Part shown: in pieces, positions 50,172 through 57,851 of the stretch
How the letters are laid out: the number at the start of each line of letters is the position of its first letter
How positions within the stretch are numbered: position 1 is the stretch's first letter
Assembly: GCF_011766325.1 (NCBI RefSeq)
Contig: NZ_BLLG01000018.1
Span: 60,195 to 124,194 of the forward strand
Direction of reading: 5' to 3'
DNA from: Streptomyces pacificus
Lineage (GTDB): Bacteria; Actinomycetota; Actinomycetes; Streptomycetales; Streptomycetaceae
Length of the DNA: 64,000 nt
The notes under the pieces: model-generated
Told to the model about the DNA's origin: nothing
Seen by the model: the letters and a program-made list of their open reading frames with translations, nothing else
Database searches by the model: none
Position numbers and translations under genes: made by a program

Positions 50172-50485
50172 CTCGGGGATGATGACGCAGGACCACCCGC
50201 GATGATCGACCAACACGCCTGAGCACCAGGGCAGTTCACCGGATCCCGTGGTGCCGTCCGCCCCCGGGGCCGCAGATCGCCGCCCCGGGGGGGCAGGCCC
50301 CGCCGCGCCGAACCGTCGCCGCCCCGTCGCCGAACAGGGGCCGCGCGCCGCGGACACGCCCCGGGGCCGCACCCCCCGCCCCGCAGACCGACGGGGAGCA
50401 TCGCCGCGCTCGGACACCGCGCCGGGACCGCCGCGCCCGGCCGCCGCCCTCGGGCGGTGCTCGGACACCGGCGCGCAGGCCGTGC
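50172..50485. other. Non-coding spacer
   Basis: About 314 nt of extremely GC-rich sequence (CCCCGGGG and CCGCCC runs). Frames crossing it are Arg/Pro/Ala-rich and unlike proteins. It holds no clear terminator or promoter that I can name. Confidence 0.5.
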
Positions 50486-50938
50486 TCAGATGCCGTGCTT
50501 CTTCAGGATGGCCTCGATATCGCTGAAGTCGTCGTCCGCGCCGGCGGCGGACTGCTTCCCCTTGGGCTTCGGTGAGCTCCCGGGCTGCACCGCGCCGCGC
50601 GCCGCCCCGCCGAGCGCCGGCGCCGAGGCCGAGGGCGCGGCAGCGCGCGGGCCGCTGCCGTCCGCTGCGGAGGCTCTGGCCAGCCTGCGCCGCTCCACGG
50701 CACGCGTGGCGAGGAACAGCCCCCAGGCAGCACCCAGCAGCCCCACCCCCACCCACGCCGTGGGACTGAAGACCGTGCCTGCCGCCCACTCGACGACGCC
50801 CGTCAGAACGAGGCCCAGGGGCACCAGCGCGTAGCCGGCGATCCGGGCCGCCGCGAGGAAGCGCTTGCGGTACGCCGCGACCGCGGCGACACCCAGCCCG
50901 GCCGCGGACACCGCGGCACATATCGTCTCGGCAAGCAT
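50486..50938 (-). CDS. Small membrane protein with conserved C-terminal DDFSDIEAILKKHGI tail
   Basis: The 150-residue product has three hydrophobic helices (about 5-20, 33-54, 60-78). A Ser/Ala/Pro-rich cytosolic linker (about 90-130) follows, then a short acidic-helical tail DDFSDIEAILKKHGI. I recognise the layout as conserved in Streptomyces, but not the function. The tail looks like a docking peptide (inference). The ATG at 50938 has GGGAGG about 6 nt upstream. The long upstream frame is noise. Confidence 0.75.
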   Translation of the reverse strand: MLAETICAAVSAAGLGVAAVAAYRKRFLAAARIAGYALVPLGLVLTGVVEWAAGTVFSPTAWVGVGLLGAAWGLFLATRAVERRRLARASAADGSGPRAAAPSASAPALGGAARGAVQPGSSPKPKGKQSAAGADDDFSDIEAILKKHGI

Positions 50939-51131
50939 GCGGTCCTCCCGGCGAACGGAACGGCCCCGGCGATGACCCGGGGGGAAAGCGGTCCCTTCCA
51001 TCCTGCACCCGGTGGCGGGGCCGGGGCCACGGCCCCCCCACTCCTCAGGGTGATCCCCGGGTCGGCCTCCTCCCAGAGGACAGGGGAGGTCCGGGTGGGG
51101 ACGCCGCGGACGCGGCTGGAAGACTGGCCGC

Positions 51132-51638
51132 ATGAGCGACTCCTCACCGGCCCCCGTCGTCCTGGACGTCTGGTGCGAGCTGCAGTGCGCCGACTGCCGT
51201 ACCGCCCTCGCCGATCTGCGGGCCCTGCGCGAACGCTTCGGCGACCGGCTGGAGCTCCGCCTGCGCCACTTCCCGCTGGACAAGCACAAGCACGCCTTCG
51301 CCGCCGCACAGGCGGCCGAGGAGGCCTTCGCCCAGGGCCGTGGCTGGCAGTACGTGGAGGCCGTACTCGCCCGCGTCGGGGAACTGGACCGCGGGGGCGA
51401 GTCGCTCCTCGTCCGTGTCGCCCGTGAACTCGGCCTGGACGCAGAGGAGTTCGACACCGCCCTCGTCGACGGTCGGCACATTCTGATCGTCGACGCCGAC
51501 CAGGCCGAGGGTAAGGCGATCGGGGTCTTCGGCACCCCGACCTACGTCATCGGCGGTGAACGGCTCGACGGCGGCAAGAGCCAGGCGGGGCTGCGGGAAC
51601 GCGTCGAGGAGATCGCCGGCCGGCTCCTCGCCGGGTGA
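51132..51638 (+). CDS. DsbA-family thioredoxin-fold oxidoreductase
   Basis: The 168-residue product has the redox motif WCELQCADC (CxxC as CADC, near 19-22). The cis-proline loop is VFGTPTYVIGG. The helical insertion typical of DsbA follows (LRHFPLDKHKHAFAAAQAAEEA). There is no signal peptide or membrane helix, so it acts in the cytosol. It resembles the short DsbA/2-hydroxychromene isomerase-like proteins common in actinobacteria, which may act on small thiols or proteins. It is convergent with the GNAT gene, with a small shared hairpin. Confidence 0.88.
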   Translation: MSDSSPAPVVLDVWCELQCADCRTALADLRALRERFGDRLELRLRHFPLDKHKHAFAAAQAAEEAFAQGRGWQYVEAVLARVGELDRGGESLLVRVARELGLDAEEFDTALVDGRHILIVDADQAEGKAIGVFGTPTYVIGGERLDGGKSQAGLRERVEEIAGRLLAG

Positions 51639-51640
51639 GG

Positions 51641-51659
51641 GCCCGCCCGGGCCGGGCGG
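51641..51659. terminator. Short hairpin between the DsbA-like and GNAT genes
   Basis: CCCGCCC (51641-51647) and GGGCGGG (51653-51659) pair over 7 bp with loop GGGCC. It lies within 28 nt between two convergent stop codons. Confidence 0.6.
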
Positions 51660-51666
51660 GACACCC

Positions 51667-52515
51667 CTACACCAGCGGCTTGGCGAAGTGGTGCAGTACC
51701 GGCCGGTAGCCGAGCGAGGCGTAGAGACCGGCCGCCGGGACGTTCGACGAGGCGACGTGCAGTTCGAGCACGGGCAATCCGGCCTCGCCCGCGACCTGCT
51801 CGGCGACCAGCATCAGGGCCCGTCCATGCCCCCGTCCGCGGTGCCCCTCGGCCACGTGCACGTCGTAGACGTACGCGCTCCGCTCCCCCGGGTGCCCCGG
51901 GCCCGGAGCGCGTTCCGCGACCCAGAGGTGCCCCACAGCGGCGCCGGCCACGGCCAGGGCGCGCAGCCACGCGCCGCGGGTCGCGAGGCCGTCGGGGAGC
52001 TTGGCGCGGTGGTCGGCCTCGGAGCGGGCGAGGGCCGGGCCCTCGGGCAGACCCCGTTCGCCCCAGGTACGCGCGTACCGCCGGACGGCGTCGGCCCGCC
52101 ACGACGCGAACTCCGCGTCCGTGAGGGGGCGGCCCGACACGCCCCGGGGCAGCGCGGGCGGTTCGGGCGGTACCTCCTTGCGCAGCGTGCGGCCGGTCTC
52201 GGCGTACCAGAGCGCGGCTGCCAGCCGCAGCGCTGCGGCGGCCCCCGCGGGGACGACGGCCACGGCGCGGGTGCAGCCCCAGCCGCGCAGCACCTCCTCC
52301 GCCGCGAGCGCGGCGACCGTGCCCCGGCCTCGGCCCCGGGCGTCCTCGTCGATGTTCAGGGACCGCAGCACGCCCGTCGCACGGCCGGCGTCCGGATCGC
52401 GGGCGAGTGCGACGGAGCCGACCGGTCTGCCGTTGACGCAGACGTCGTAGCCGCGTGACATGGCGCCGTCCGCGCCCCGCTGGAGCGGCCCGGTCGGCCG
52501 CAGGGTGGTGGTCAT
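51667..52515 (-). CDS. Tandem GNAT N-acetyltransferase
   Basis: The 282-residue product contains two GNAT domains. The first (about 1-115) has LNIDEDARGRGRGTVAALA, the acetyl-CoA loop. The second (about 165-282) has VYDVHVAEGHRGRGHGRALMLVAEQ with the Q/RxxGxG/A loop, ending GLYASLGYRPVLHHFAKPL. Double-GNAT proteins of this type include mycothiol synthase (MshD), but the second-domain motifs do not suffice to assign MshD here. The acceptor is unknown. It lies alone on the minus strand with 81 nt to the pabC-like gene. Confidence 0.85.
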   Translation of the reverse strand: MTTTLRPTGPLQRGADGAMSRGYDVCVNGRPVGSVALARDPDAGRATGVLRSLNIDEDARGRGRGTVAALAAEEVLRGWGCTRAVAVVPAGAAAALRLAAALWYAETGRTLRKEVPPEPPALPRGVSGRPLTDAEFASWRADAVRRYARTWGERGLPEGPALARSEADHRAKLPDGLATRGAWLRALAVAGAAVGHLWVAERAPGPGHPGERSAYVYDVHVAEGHRGRGHGRALMLVAEQVAGEAGLPVLELHVASSNVPAAGLYASLGYRPVLHHFAKPLV

Positions 52516-52596
52516 CAGGGGTGTTTCTACCTGTCCCGGGCCCGCACGTCACCATGCCCGTACGGGGGCCTGGCACCCGCGGGGCGAGGAGGCCTC

Positions 52597-53427
52597 TCAG
52601 CCGGGCAGCGGGTCGGGGTCGGCGGCCGCGCGCTCCTGGAAGATCCGCATCGCCTTGGCCGTCAGGGGCCCGGGGGCGCCGGCCAGCTCGCGGCCGTCGA
52701 CGCGGTGGACGGCCTGCACGTCGCGGGTGGTGGAGGTCAGGAATACCTCCTCCGCGCGCTCCAGCACGTCCATGGGCAGATCGGCCTCCTGCGCCCCGGT
52801 CCACTCCGCGGTCAGCGCGCGGGTGACTCCTGCGAGGCAGCCCGAGGCGAGGGGCGGGGTGAGCAGCTGGCCGCCGACGACGACGAACACGTTCGAACCG
52901 GTCCCCTCGCAGAGCTGCCCGAGGGTGTTCGCGAAGATCGACTCGGACGCGCCCCGCTCACGGGCCCGGGCGAGCGCGACCACGTTCTCGGCGTACGAGG
53001 TGGTCTTCAGCCCCGCCAGCGCACCGCGCTCGTTCCGGGCCCACGGCACGGTGATCACCGCGGTGCTGTCCGGCCTGCGGGTGGTCGCGGTGAGCGCGAC
53101 GACCAGCGAGGGGCCCTTGCCGCCCCGGTCGGAACCGAGCGGGGCGGGTCCGCCCGTGTAAGTGATGCGCAGCCGGCCGAGCGGCATGGGGTTGGCCTCC
53201 AGCACGGCCCCGCAAGCGCGCCGCAGCTCGTCGTGGTCCGGGTCGGGCAGGCCCAGGCCGCGGGCCGACCGGGTGAGCCGGTCGAGGTGGCGGGTGAGGG
53301 CGAAGAGGCCGCCTCCGGTCGCCTTCACGGTCTCGAAGACACCGTCGCCCACGGTCAGTCCGTGATCGAACACGGAGACCACGGCGTTGCCGGCATCCCG
53401 TATCCCGCCGTTGACCCAGATCCTCAT
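52597..53427 (-). CDS. pabC: Class IV aminotransferase, probable aminodeoxychorismate lyase
   Basis: The 276-residue product is a PLP fold type IV protein: MRIWVNGGIRDAGNAVVSVFDHGLTVGDGVFET, the PLP lysine in LKTTSYAENVVALARARERGASESIF, and NTLGQLCEGTGSNVFVV. Together with the PabB-like gene it overlaps (ATGA), the likely job is release of pyruvate from 4-amino-4-deoxychorismate to give p-aminobenzoate for folate. A D-amino-acid or branched-chain aminotransferase is the alternative; the overlap with a chorismate enzyme favours PabC. Confidence 0.88.
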   Translation of the reverse strand: MRIWVNGGIRDAGNAVVSVFDHGLTVGDGVFETVKATGGGLFALTRHLDRLTRSARGLGLPDPDHDELRRACGAVLEANPMPLGRLRITYTGGPAPLGSDRGGKGPSLVVALTATTRRPDSTAVITVPWARNERGALAGLKTTSYAENVVALARARERGASESIFANTLGQLCEGTGSNVFVVVGGQLLTPPLASGCLAGVTRALTAEWTGAQEADLPMDVLERAEEVFLTSTTRDVQAVHRVDGRELAGAPGPLTAKAMRIFQERAAADPDPLPG

Positions 53428-54473
53428 CGTCCGGTCCTTTCCCTTCGCGCGTACGTTCCCGACGCTACCGCGAGCAGCCGGGACGCCTTCAGCTCGGTCT
53501 CGTCCCACTCCCGCTCCGGGTCGGAGCCCCAGGTGATCCCGGCTCCGGTGCCGAAGCGGAGGACTGCCCGCGTGCGGTCGATCCAGAAGGTGCGTATGCC
53601 GACGGCCAGCTCGCCGGTGCCGCGGTCGGCGTCCACCCAGCCGATACCTCCGCAGTAGGGGCCGCGGGGCGCCGTCTCCAGCTCCGCCAGGATCCGCAGG
53701 GCGCTGGATTTCGGCGCGCCGGTGACCGAGCCCGGCGGGAAGGTGGCGTCCAGCAGCTCCCGCCATCCCACACCCGGCGCCAGCGCGCCGCGGACGGTGG
53801 ACACGAGATGGACCAGGCCGGGGTGGGCCTGGACCGCGCACAGTGCGGGGACGGTCACGGAACCCGATGCGCAGACCCGGCCGAGATCGTTGCGGACCAG
53901 GTCGACGATCATCACGTTCTCCGCGTGGTCCTTCTCGAGCAGGTCCGCGGCTGTGCGGCCGGTTCCCTTGATCGGCCCGGACTCGACCGCGCTCCCCTCG
54001 CGGCGCAGATAGAGCTCGGGAGACGCGGTGGCGATCTCCACCCCGTGTGCGGACAGCCGAATCGTTCCGGCATACGGGGCCGGGTTGCCGCGGGCGAGCA
54101 GCGCGGTCAGGGCGTCCACATCGGCGGCACCGGGATCGGGCAGCGGCGCCGACAGCACCCGGCAGAGGTTCGCCTGGTACACGTCGCCGGCCGCGATGTG
54201 CGCGCGGATGCGGCGTACGCCCGCGGTGTACGCGGCCCGGTCCAGGGAACTCGTCCAGTCGCCGGGGGCGGGGCCGCGCCAGCGCCCGGGGTCCGGGGCC
54301 GGCATCGGCGCAGGGCGGACGTCCCCGAAACGGGCGCAGGTCAGACGCCCTTCGAAGTCGGCGGCGACGGCCCAGAAGCCGGACGAGTCCAGTGCCTCGG
54401 GGTCGCTGGTGACATCCCGGAGGTCGGTGGCGACGAGGCCGCCGAAGCGGGCCAGGGGAGCGAGGTCGTGCAC
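53424..54473 (-). CDS. pabB: Chorismate-binding enzyme, probable aminodeoxychorismate synthase component I
   Basis: The 349-residue product consists of the chorismate-binding domain with a short N-terminal region. Motifs are DHAENVMIVDLVRNDLGRV, HLVSTVRGALAPG, and FPPGSVTGAPKSSALRILAELE, plus GGIGWVDADRGTGELAVGIRTFW. It lacks most of the TrpE N-terminal domain and has no fused glutaminase. The GTG start at 54473 (VHDLAPLARFGGLVATDLRD) is chosen by similarity to relatives; a longer frame starts at 54554. Its stop overlaps the PabC-like start. Confidence 0.88.
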   Translation of the reverse strand: MHDLAPLARFGGLVATDLRDVTSDPEALDSSGFWAVAADFEGRLTCARFGDVRPAPMPAPDPGRWRGPAPGDWTSSLDRAAYTAGVRRIRAHIAAGDVYQANLCRVLSAPLPDPGAADVDALTALLARGNPAPYAGTIRLSAHGVEIATASPELYLRREGSAVESGPIKGTGRTAADLLEKDHAENVMIVDLVRNDLGRVCASGSVTVPALCAVQAHPGLVHLVSTVRGALAPGVGWRELLDATFPPGSVTGAPKSSALRILAELETAPRGPYCGGIGWVDADRGTGELAVGIRTFWIDRTRAVLRFGTGAGITWGSDPEREWDETELKASRLLAVASGTYARRERTGR

Positions 54474-54571
54474 GGCTGCGAGTCTATGGCGGGCCTCTGG
54501 CGGCCGCTCCGGCGCACGCCCGGGCAGGGACCCGGCGTGAGCACGGCTCAGCACGCTGCGGAAACGCGTTT

Positions 54572-54599
54572 TTGTCCTGGCCCGGGAATCCGCTAAAGT
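54572..54599 (+). promoter_or_regulatory. Promoter of the tRNA Gly-Cys-Val-Val cluster
   Basis: TTGTCC (54572-54577) and TAAAGT (54594-54599) are separated by 16 nt, close to the Streptomyces housekeeping pattern, 43 nt before the tRNA-Gly gene. It can serve all four downstream tRNA genes, since no terminator lies between them. Confidence 0.65.
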
Positions 54600-54641
54600 T
54601 CAACACGTCGCCGGGACGCGGAAGCGGACCGGAAACGACAG

Positions 54642-54714
54642 GCGGACGTGGCTCAGTTGGTAGAGCATCACCTTGCCAAGGTGAGGGTCGCGAGTTCGAA
54701 TCTCGTCGTCCGCT
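54642..54714 (+). tRNA. tRNA-Gly (anticodon GCC)
   Basis: The 73-nt sequence runs from GCGGACGTGGCTCAGTTGGT to CGTCGTCCGCT. The acceptor stem is GCGGACG/CGTCCGC with discriminator U. The anticodon stem TCACC/GGTGA closes the loop TTGCCAA, so anticodon GCC reads GGC/GGU. The T-loop is GAGTTCGAATCTC. CCA is not encoded. Confidence 0.97.
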
Positions 54715-54747
54715 CGAGAAGGGGATCATCCCGACCCCGCACTCCGT

Positions 54748-54818
54748 GGTGGAGTGGCCGAGAGGCGAGGCAACGGCCTGCAAAGCCGTCTACACGGGTT
54801 CAAATCCCGTCTCCACCT
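54748..54818 (+). tRNA. tRNA-Cys (anticodon GCA)
   Basis: The 71-nt sequence starts GGTGGAGTGGCCGAGAGGCG and ends CCCGTCTCCACCT. The anticodon stem ACGGC/GCCGT closes the loop CTGCAAA, anticodon GCA (Cys). The discriminator is U, as expected for tRNA-Cys. CCA is not encoded. It lies 33 nt after tRNA-Gly. Confidence 0.97.
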
Positions 54819-54822
54819 CCAA

Positions 54823-54894
54823 GGACGATTAGCTCAGCGGGAGAGCGCTTCCCTGACACGGAAGAGGTCACTGGTTCAATCCCAGTATCGTCCA
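54823..54894 (+). tRNA. tRNA-Val (anticodon GAC), copy 1
   Basis: The 72-nt sequence begins GGACGATTAGCTCAGCGGGA and ends GTATCGTCCA. The anticodon stem CTTCC/GGAAG closes the loop CTGACAC, anticodon GAC (Val, GUC/GUU). The T-loop is GGTTCAATCC. It follows tRNA-Cys after only 4 nt, so the two must be processed from one transcript. Confidence 0.97.
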
Positions 54895-54950
54895 CGCAGC
54901 ACCCGCAGCACCCGCAGCACATGCAGTGGACGCAGTACCCGCAGTACCCA
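54895..54950. repeat. 9-bp tandem repeat between tRNA-Val(GAC) copies
   Basis: Units of the form CCCGCAGCA and CGCAGTACC recur six or so times in this 79-nt spacer. The pattern looks like local slippage. It gives no stable hairpin that would stop transcription. Confidence 0.7.
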
Positions 54951-54973
54951 CGGTCTCCGCACCGTGACCCCGA

Positions 54974-55045
54974 GGACGATTAGCTCAGCGGGAGAGCGCT
55001 TCCCTGACACGGAAGAGGTCACTGGTTCAATCCCAGTATCGTCCA
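54974..55045 (+). tRNA. tRNA-Val (anticodon GAC), copy 2
   Basis: The 72-nt sequence is identical to copy 1 (54823-54894): acceptor GGACGAT/ATCGTCC, anticodon loop CTGACAC, T-loop GGTTCAATCC, A73. It is followed directly by the cluster terminator. Confidence 0.97.
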
Positions 55046-55052
55046 CAGCCCG

Positions 55053-55085
55053 GAGCCCCCGGTCGCATCAGGCGGCCGGGGGCTC
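55053..55085 (+). terminator. Terminator of the tRNA cluster
   Basis: Arms GAGCCCCCGG (55053-55062) and CCGGGGGCTC (55076-55085) pair over 10 bp, extended inward by T-G, C-G and G-C pairs, with loop CATCAGG. It lies 8 nt after the last tRNA. Confidence 0.85.
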
Positions 55086-55163
55086 GCGCGTGAACGAGAC
55101 CCCGGCGGGACCGGACCAGGGCCGGACCAGGACCAAACCAGGACCGGCCCTATCAGGGCCGGA

Positions 55164-55436
55164 TCAGGACGAGAAGAGCATCCGGCCGAAGCCGCGCTGG
55201 CGGTGATGGCCGCCGCGGTGGCCCTGGTGCGGGGCACCCCAGACCGGCTGCGCGGGGGGTTGGTGACCGTGTGGCGCGGGCGGCGGGGGCTGCTGGAGCC
55301 ACTGGCCTTCCAGGCGGGTCAGCGCCTCCAGTTCCCCGTAGTCCAGGAATATGCCCCGGCAGCCGCCGCACTGCTCGATGTGGACGCCGTTGCGGTTGTA
55401 CGTATGCATGGGCGCATGGCACTTGGGACACTGCAT
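55164..55436 (-). CDS. Small zinc-ribbon (TFIIB-type zf) protein
   Basis: The 90-residue product starts MQCPKCHAPMHTYNRNGVHI and continues with EQCGGCRGIFLDYGELEALTR, a pair of CxxC knuckles that bind one zinc. The C-terminal half is rich in Gln, Pro, His and Gly (GHQPPAQPVWGAPHQGHRGG), ending GFGRMLFSS. Proteins of this type are common in actinobacteria and have no assigned role. The ATG at 55436 is chosen because the family begins at MxCPxC. It is 8 nt from the phosphotransferase gene, so probably in an operon with it. Confidence 0.85.
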   Translation of the reverse strand: MQCPKCHAPMHTYNRNGVHIEQCGGCRGIFLDYGELEALTRLEGQWLQQPPPPAPHGHQPPAQPVWGAPHQGHRGGHHRQRGFGRMLFSS

Positions 55437-55443
55437 GGTTCGG

Positions 55444-56466
55444 TCAGCTCCTCGACGCTCGGTCTCCTTGGGTGCTCCCGTTCCCATCCGGCGACCGGAT
55501 CATGTCGTCCAACTCCGTCGGAAGAGAGGCGATTCGGGCGCACGCGTCGGTCATCGACCGTTCCACGTCGTCGAGATCGCGCCCCTGGGCGGCACTTTTC
55601 GCCAGGGCGAGGGCCGCGGTCTGGACGGTCAGGGCGCGGGCCGGCACATCGAGCGCCGGCCACGCGTCGGCACCGTCGGCCCCCGTGGCGGGACCGCCCG
55701 CGCCGCGGTAGGCGCCGAGGAAACGCGCCCAGACGTCCGGGGCGAGCAGGCCCCCCGCGAACCACGCGGCGGGCCGGGCCAGATCCCATGCCGGGTCGCC
55801 GAGCCCGAGATCGTCGACGTCGATGAGGTGCCAGGATCCCCCGTCGACGGGGTGGCGGACGAGCTGGCCCAGATGGAGGTCGCCGTGGCAGAGCCGGGTG
55901 GGAGCAGGGGCCGGGGCCTCGTCCCTGGCCCAGGGCGGGAGCCGGTGCCAGGCCGCGAGCACGGCACCCGCCGCGGGATGCTCAGGGACGACCGCCCGCA
56001 TCCGCGCGACCGCCGCGGCGGCCTTGGCCGGACCGCGCATGTCCGGCAGCGGGCGGGGCAGCGGGCCGATCGGTACCGCGTGCAGCCGGGCGAGCAGCGA
56101 CGCCGCCGCCTCCCAGGGGGCGCCGTCCGGGTCGGAAGGGTCCACGGGGCTGCCGTACGGCCAGGTGGTGACGGGGCGCCCGCCGAGAGAGCCGGGGGCG
56201 CGGACCGGCGGCAGGAGTATCCCGGCGAGCAGCGGGTGGGCGGCTACGGCGACCCGCACACGATGGTCCCCGGGGTCGGTTCCGGGCGCGTGGGCCTTGG
56301 CGACGGCGCTGCCGTGCCGCACGACGACCACGTCGCCCCGCTCGGCCAGCACGGCCGCTTCCCGACCGCAGGCGCGGCATGCGCCGCCGGTCCCGCGCGC
56401 ATGCGCCGCCGCCCTCGCCTCGTCCGCGAGGGCGGGCAGCAGTGCGCGCTCGCCGTGCTTCTCCAC
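55444..56466 (-). CDS. Aminoglycoside phosphotransferase-family (APH) kinase-like protein
   Basis: The 340-residue product has the APH catalytic loop as LCHGDLHLGQLVRH (aspartate as catalytic base) and the metal-binding segment LIDVDDLGLGDPAWDLARPA. An N-lobe with HGSAVAKAHAPG provides a possible ATP-binding lysine. An additional Cys pair (GACRACGRE) occurs near the N-terminus. The APH family includes small-molecule kinases and not only resistance enzymes. Nothing here points to a resistance role. It is followed by the zinc-ribbon gene, 8 nt away. Confidence 0.85.
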   Translation of the reverse strand: MEKHGERALLPALADEARAAAHARGTGGACRACGREAAVLAERGDVVVVRHGSAVAKAHAPGTDPGDHRVRVAVAAHPLLAGILLPPVRAPGSLGGRPVTTWPYGSPVDPSDPDGAPWEAAASLLARLHAVPIGPLPRPLPDMRGPAKAAAAVARMRAVVPEHPAAGAVLAAWHRLPPWARDEAPAPAPTRLCHGDLHLGQLVRHPVDGGSWHLIDVDDLGLGDPAWDLARPAAWFAGGLLAPDVWARFLGAYRGAGGPATGADGADAWPALDVPARALTVQTAALALAKSAAQGRDLDDVERSMTDACARIASLPTELDDMIRSPDGNGSTQGDRASRS

Positions 56467-56962
56467 GTGCCGAGGCTACGGGCCGGAAGGGCAGGGCGTA
56501 CGGGTTACCGGGCCACCGGGCCACGGGACCACCGGGAAGGGCCGCCTCAGCGCCCCTCGCCATCGCGTAGGCCGGCCCTCGCGAGGTAGGGCACCGGAAG
56601 CCGGGCCGGGTCGGCGCTCCGGCAGGCCCGCGGCACCGGACCGCAGCGGTCCTTGCCGTCCAGGCCGCGGAGCACGGGTCGCAGACGCGGCACCGGGCGG
56701 AAGCGCAGCACCGGGCGGGAACGACACCGGCCGCAGACACCACAGCAGCCGCAGACACCACAGCGGCCGCAGACCCGGCACCGGCCGGAGACACGGCGCC
56801 CGGCAGGGAGACCAGGCTCGGGGGACCGCCGGCCGGGGAGGGAGCGCCGGCCGGCCGGCTCCCCAGCCGACCGACCGAGCGCTGTCGTCCGCCGCACCCC
56901 CGTCCCCACGGGGTTTCGGGTGGGATGTGGCCCGGGCCGCTCTCCCGAGCCCGGGGCGCCGC
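56467..56962. other. Non-coding spacer with 18-bp repeats
   Basis: I find no convincing gene. Frames on both strands are Arg/Pro/Cys/Gly-rich. Between 56731 and 56784, the unit CCGCAGACACCACAGCAG is repeated about three times with drift (period 18 nt), followed by related CCGGAGACACGG sequence. GGGCCACCGGGCCACGGG-type repeats are also visible near 56510. Confidence 0.6.
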
Positions 56963-57169
56963 TCAGCGCCCCAGCATCACGCCCACGGACGACGCCTGTG
57001 TGACCACCGCGTCCCAGCCGCCGAAGACGACGACCAGCAGGGTGGCGAGAGGGAGGACCATGACCGTGGCGACCAGCGGATGGCGGCGGCCACCCGGGCG
57101 GCCTTGGTACGCGGTGGACTTCTTGCGCGCCACTGTGCGGATCATGCTCCGCGATGCCGTGTCCGCCAT
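56963..57169 (-). CDS. Small single-pass membrane protein (68 residues)
   Basis: The product starts MADTASRSMIRTVARKKSTA, with a basic segment and then one membrane helix at about 32-54 (PLVATVMVLPLATLLVVVFGGWDAV). It ends SSVGVMLGR. The ATG at 57169 has GAGAGGAA directly upstream, which supports translation. The function is unknown. It stands alone between two long spacers. Confidence 0.72.
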   Translation of the reverse strand: MADTASRSMIRTVARKKSTAYQGRPGGRRHPLVATVMVLPLATLLVVVFGGWDAVVTQASSVGVMLGR

Positions 57170-57851
57170 GGTTCCTCTCCCCGTCAGATCAGCAGCGGCG
57201 GGTGCGTGACCTCGGGGGACGAGTGCCGCCCCCGCCGCTTGGATCAAGCGTAGGGAGCCCCGGGAGGGCCCACGTCATGCCCGCGTACCGATTGCCGGGC
57301 CTCCAGGAGGATGACTCCACCCGGCCGTGTGTACTCCCGTGGGTGGAGAAGTGGACCCCGGTCTGGGGGTCTTCCCGGAGGGGACAGCGGTCTCCGGGTG
57401 CCCGACCGCCCTGATCCGGACCCGAGCGCCCTGATCCGGACCCGAGCGCCCTGATCCCGGCCCGACCGGCGGGCAGGCGTCGGGCCGGCCGCCGGGCCCC
57501 TCGCACGAGGGAACCGGAATGCGTGACTTCGCTCACTTCGGCCGCCTTCCGGCCCGCGGCCGCCCCGGGCCGGCCGCCTGTCCGGCTCGCCGTGGCCCCC
57601 CGGCCCCGGCCGCGGGGCGCATCCTCGCGGGTGTCCCACCGGTGACCCTCGTCGATCCAACCACCGTGCCTCCCCACCCGGTTGGCAGCGGAAAGGGGGC
57701 CGGCCGCAGCGGCGTCCCGGCGCGTCTGACCACCGCTCAGTTCTCCCGCAGGGCAGCCGCAATCGATCGGGCCGCGAGGGCGCGGCCTATGAGCACACCG
57801 GCCCACGGGTACGTAAGCTGTGCCACGTCACAAGGACCACGGCCAGCGGGG
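57170..57851. other. Non-coding spacer upstream of the Ser/Thr kinase gene with 20-bp tandem repeats
   Basis: This 680-nt spacer between divergent genes contains three copies of the 20-bp unit CCCGAGCGCCCTGATCCGGA at 57401-57460 (first and last copies slightly changed), plus a partial fourth. The rest is GC-rich without a clear reading frame; the frame that runs into the kinase from 57519 looks like noise. It should hold the kinase promoter, which I cannot identify. Confidence 0.6.

Noticed and set aside
54572..55206. Open frames across the Gly-Cys-Val-Val tRNA cluster
   Set aside because: They translate tRNA genes (for example SSAGERFPDTEEVTGSIPV) and are not proteins.
55444..56466. Aminoglycoside resistance gene
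   Set aside because: The fold is of the APH family, but no feature ties it to drug resistance; many family members are general small-molecule kinases.
57519..57851. N-terminal extension of the Ser/Thr kinase
   Set aside because: The 111 codons before the Met at 57852 have no kinase homology and look like spacer translation; the family begins just before the Gly loop.
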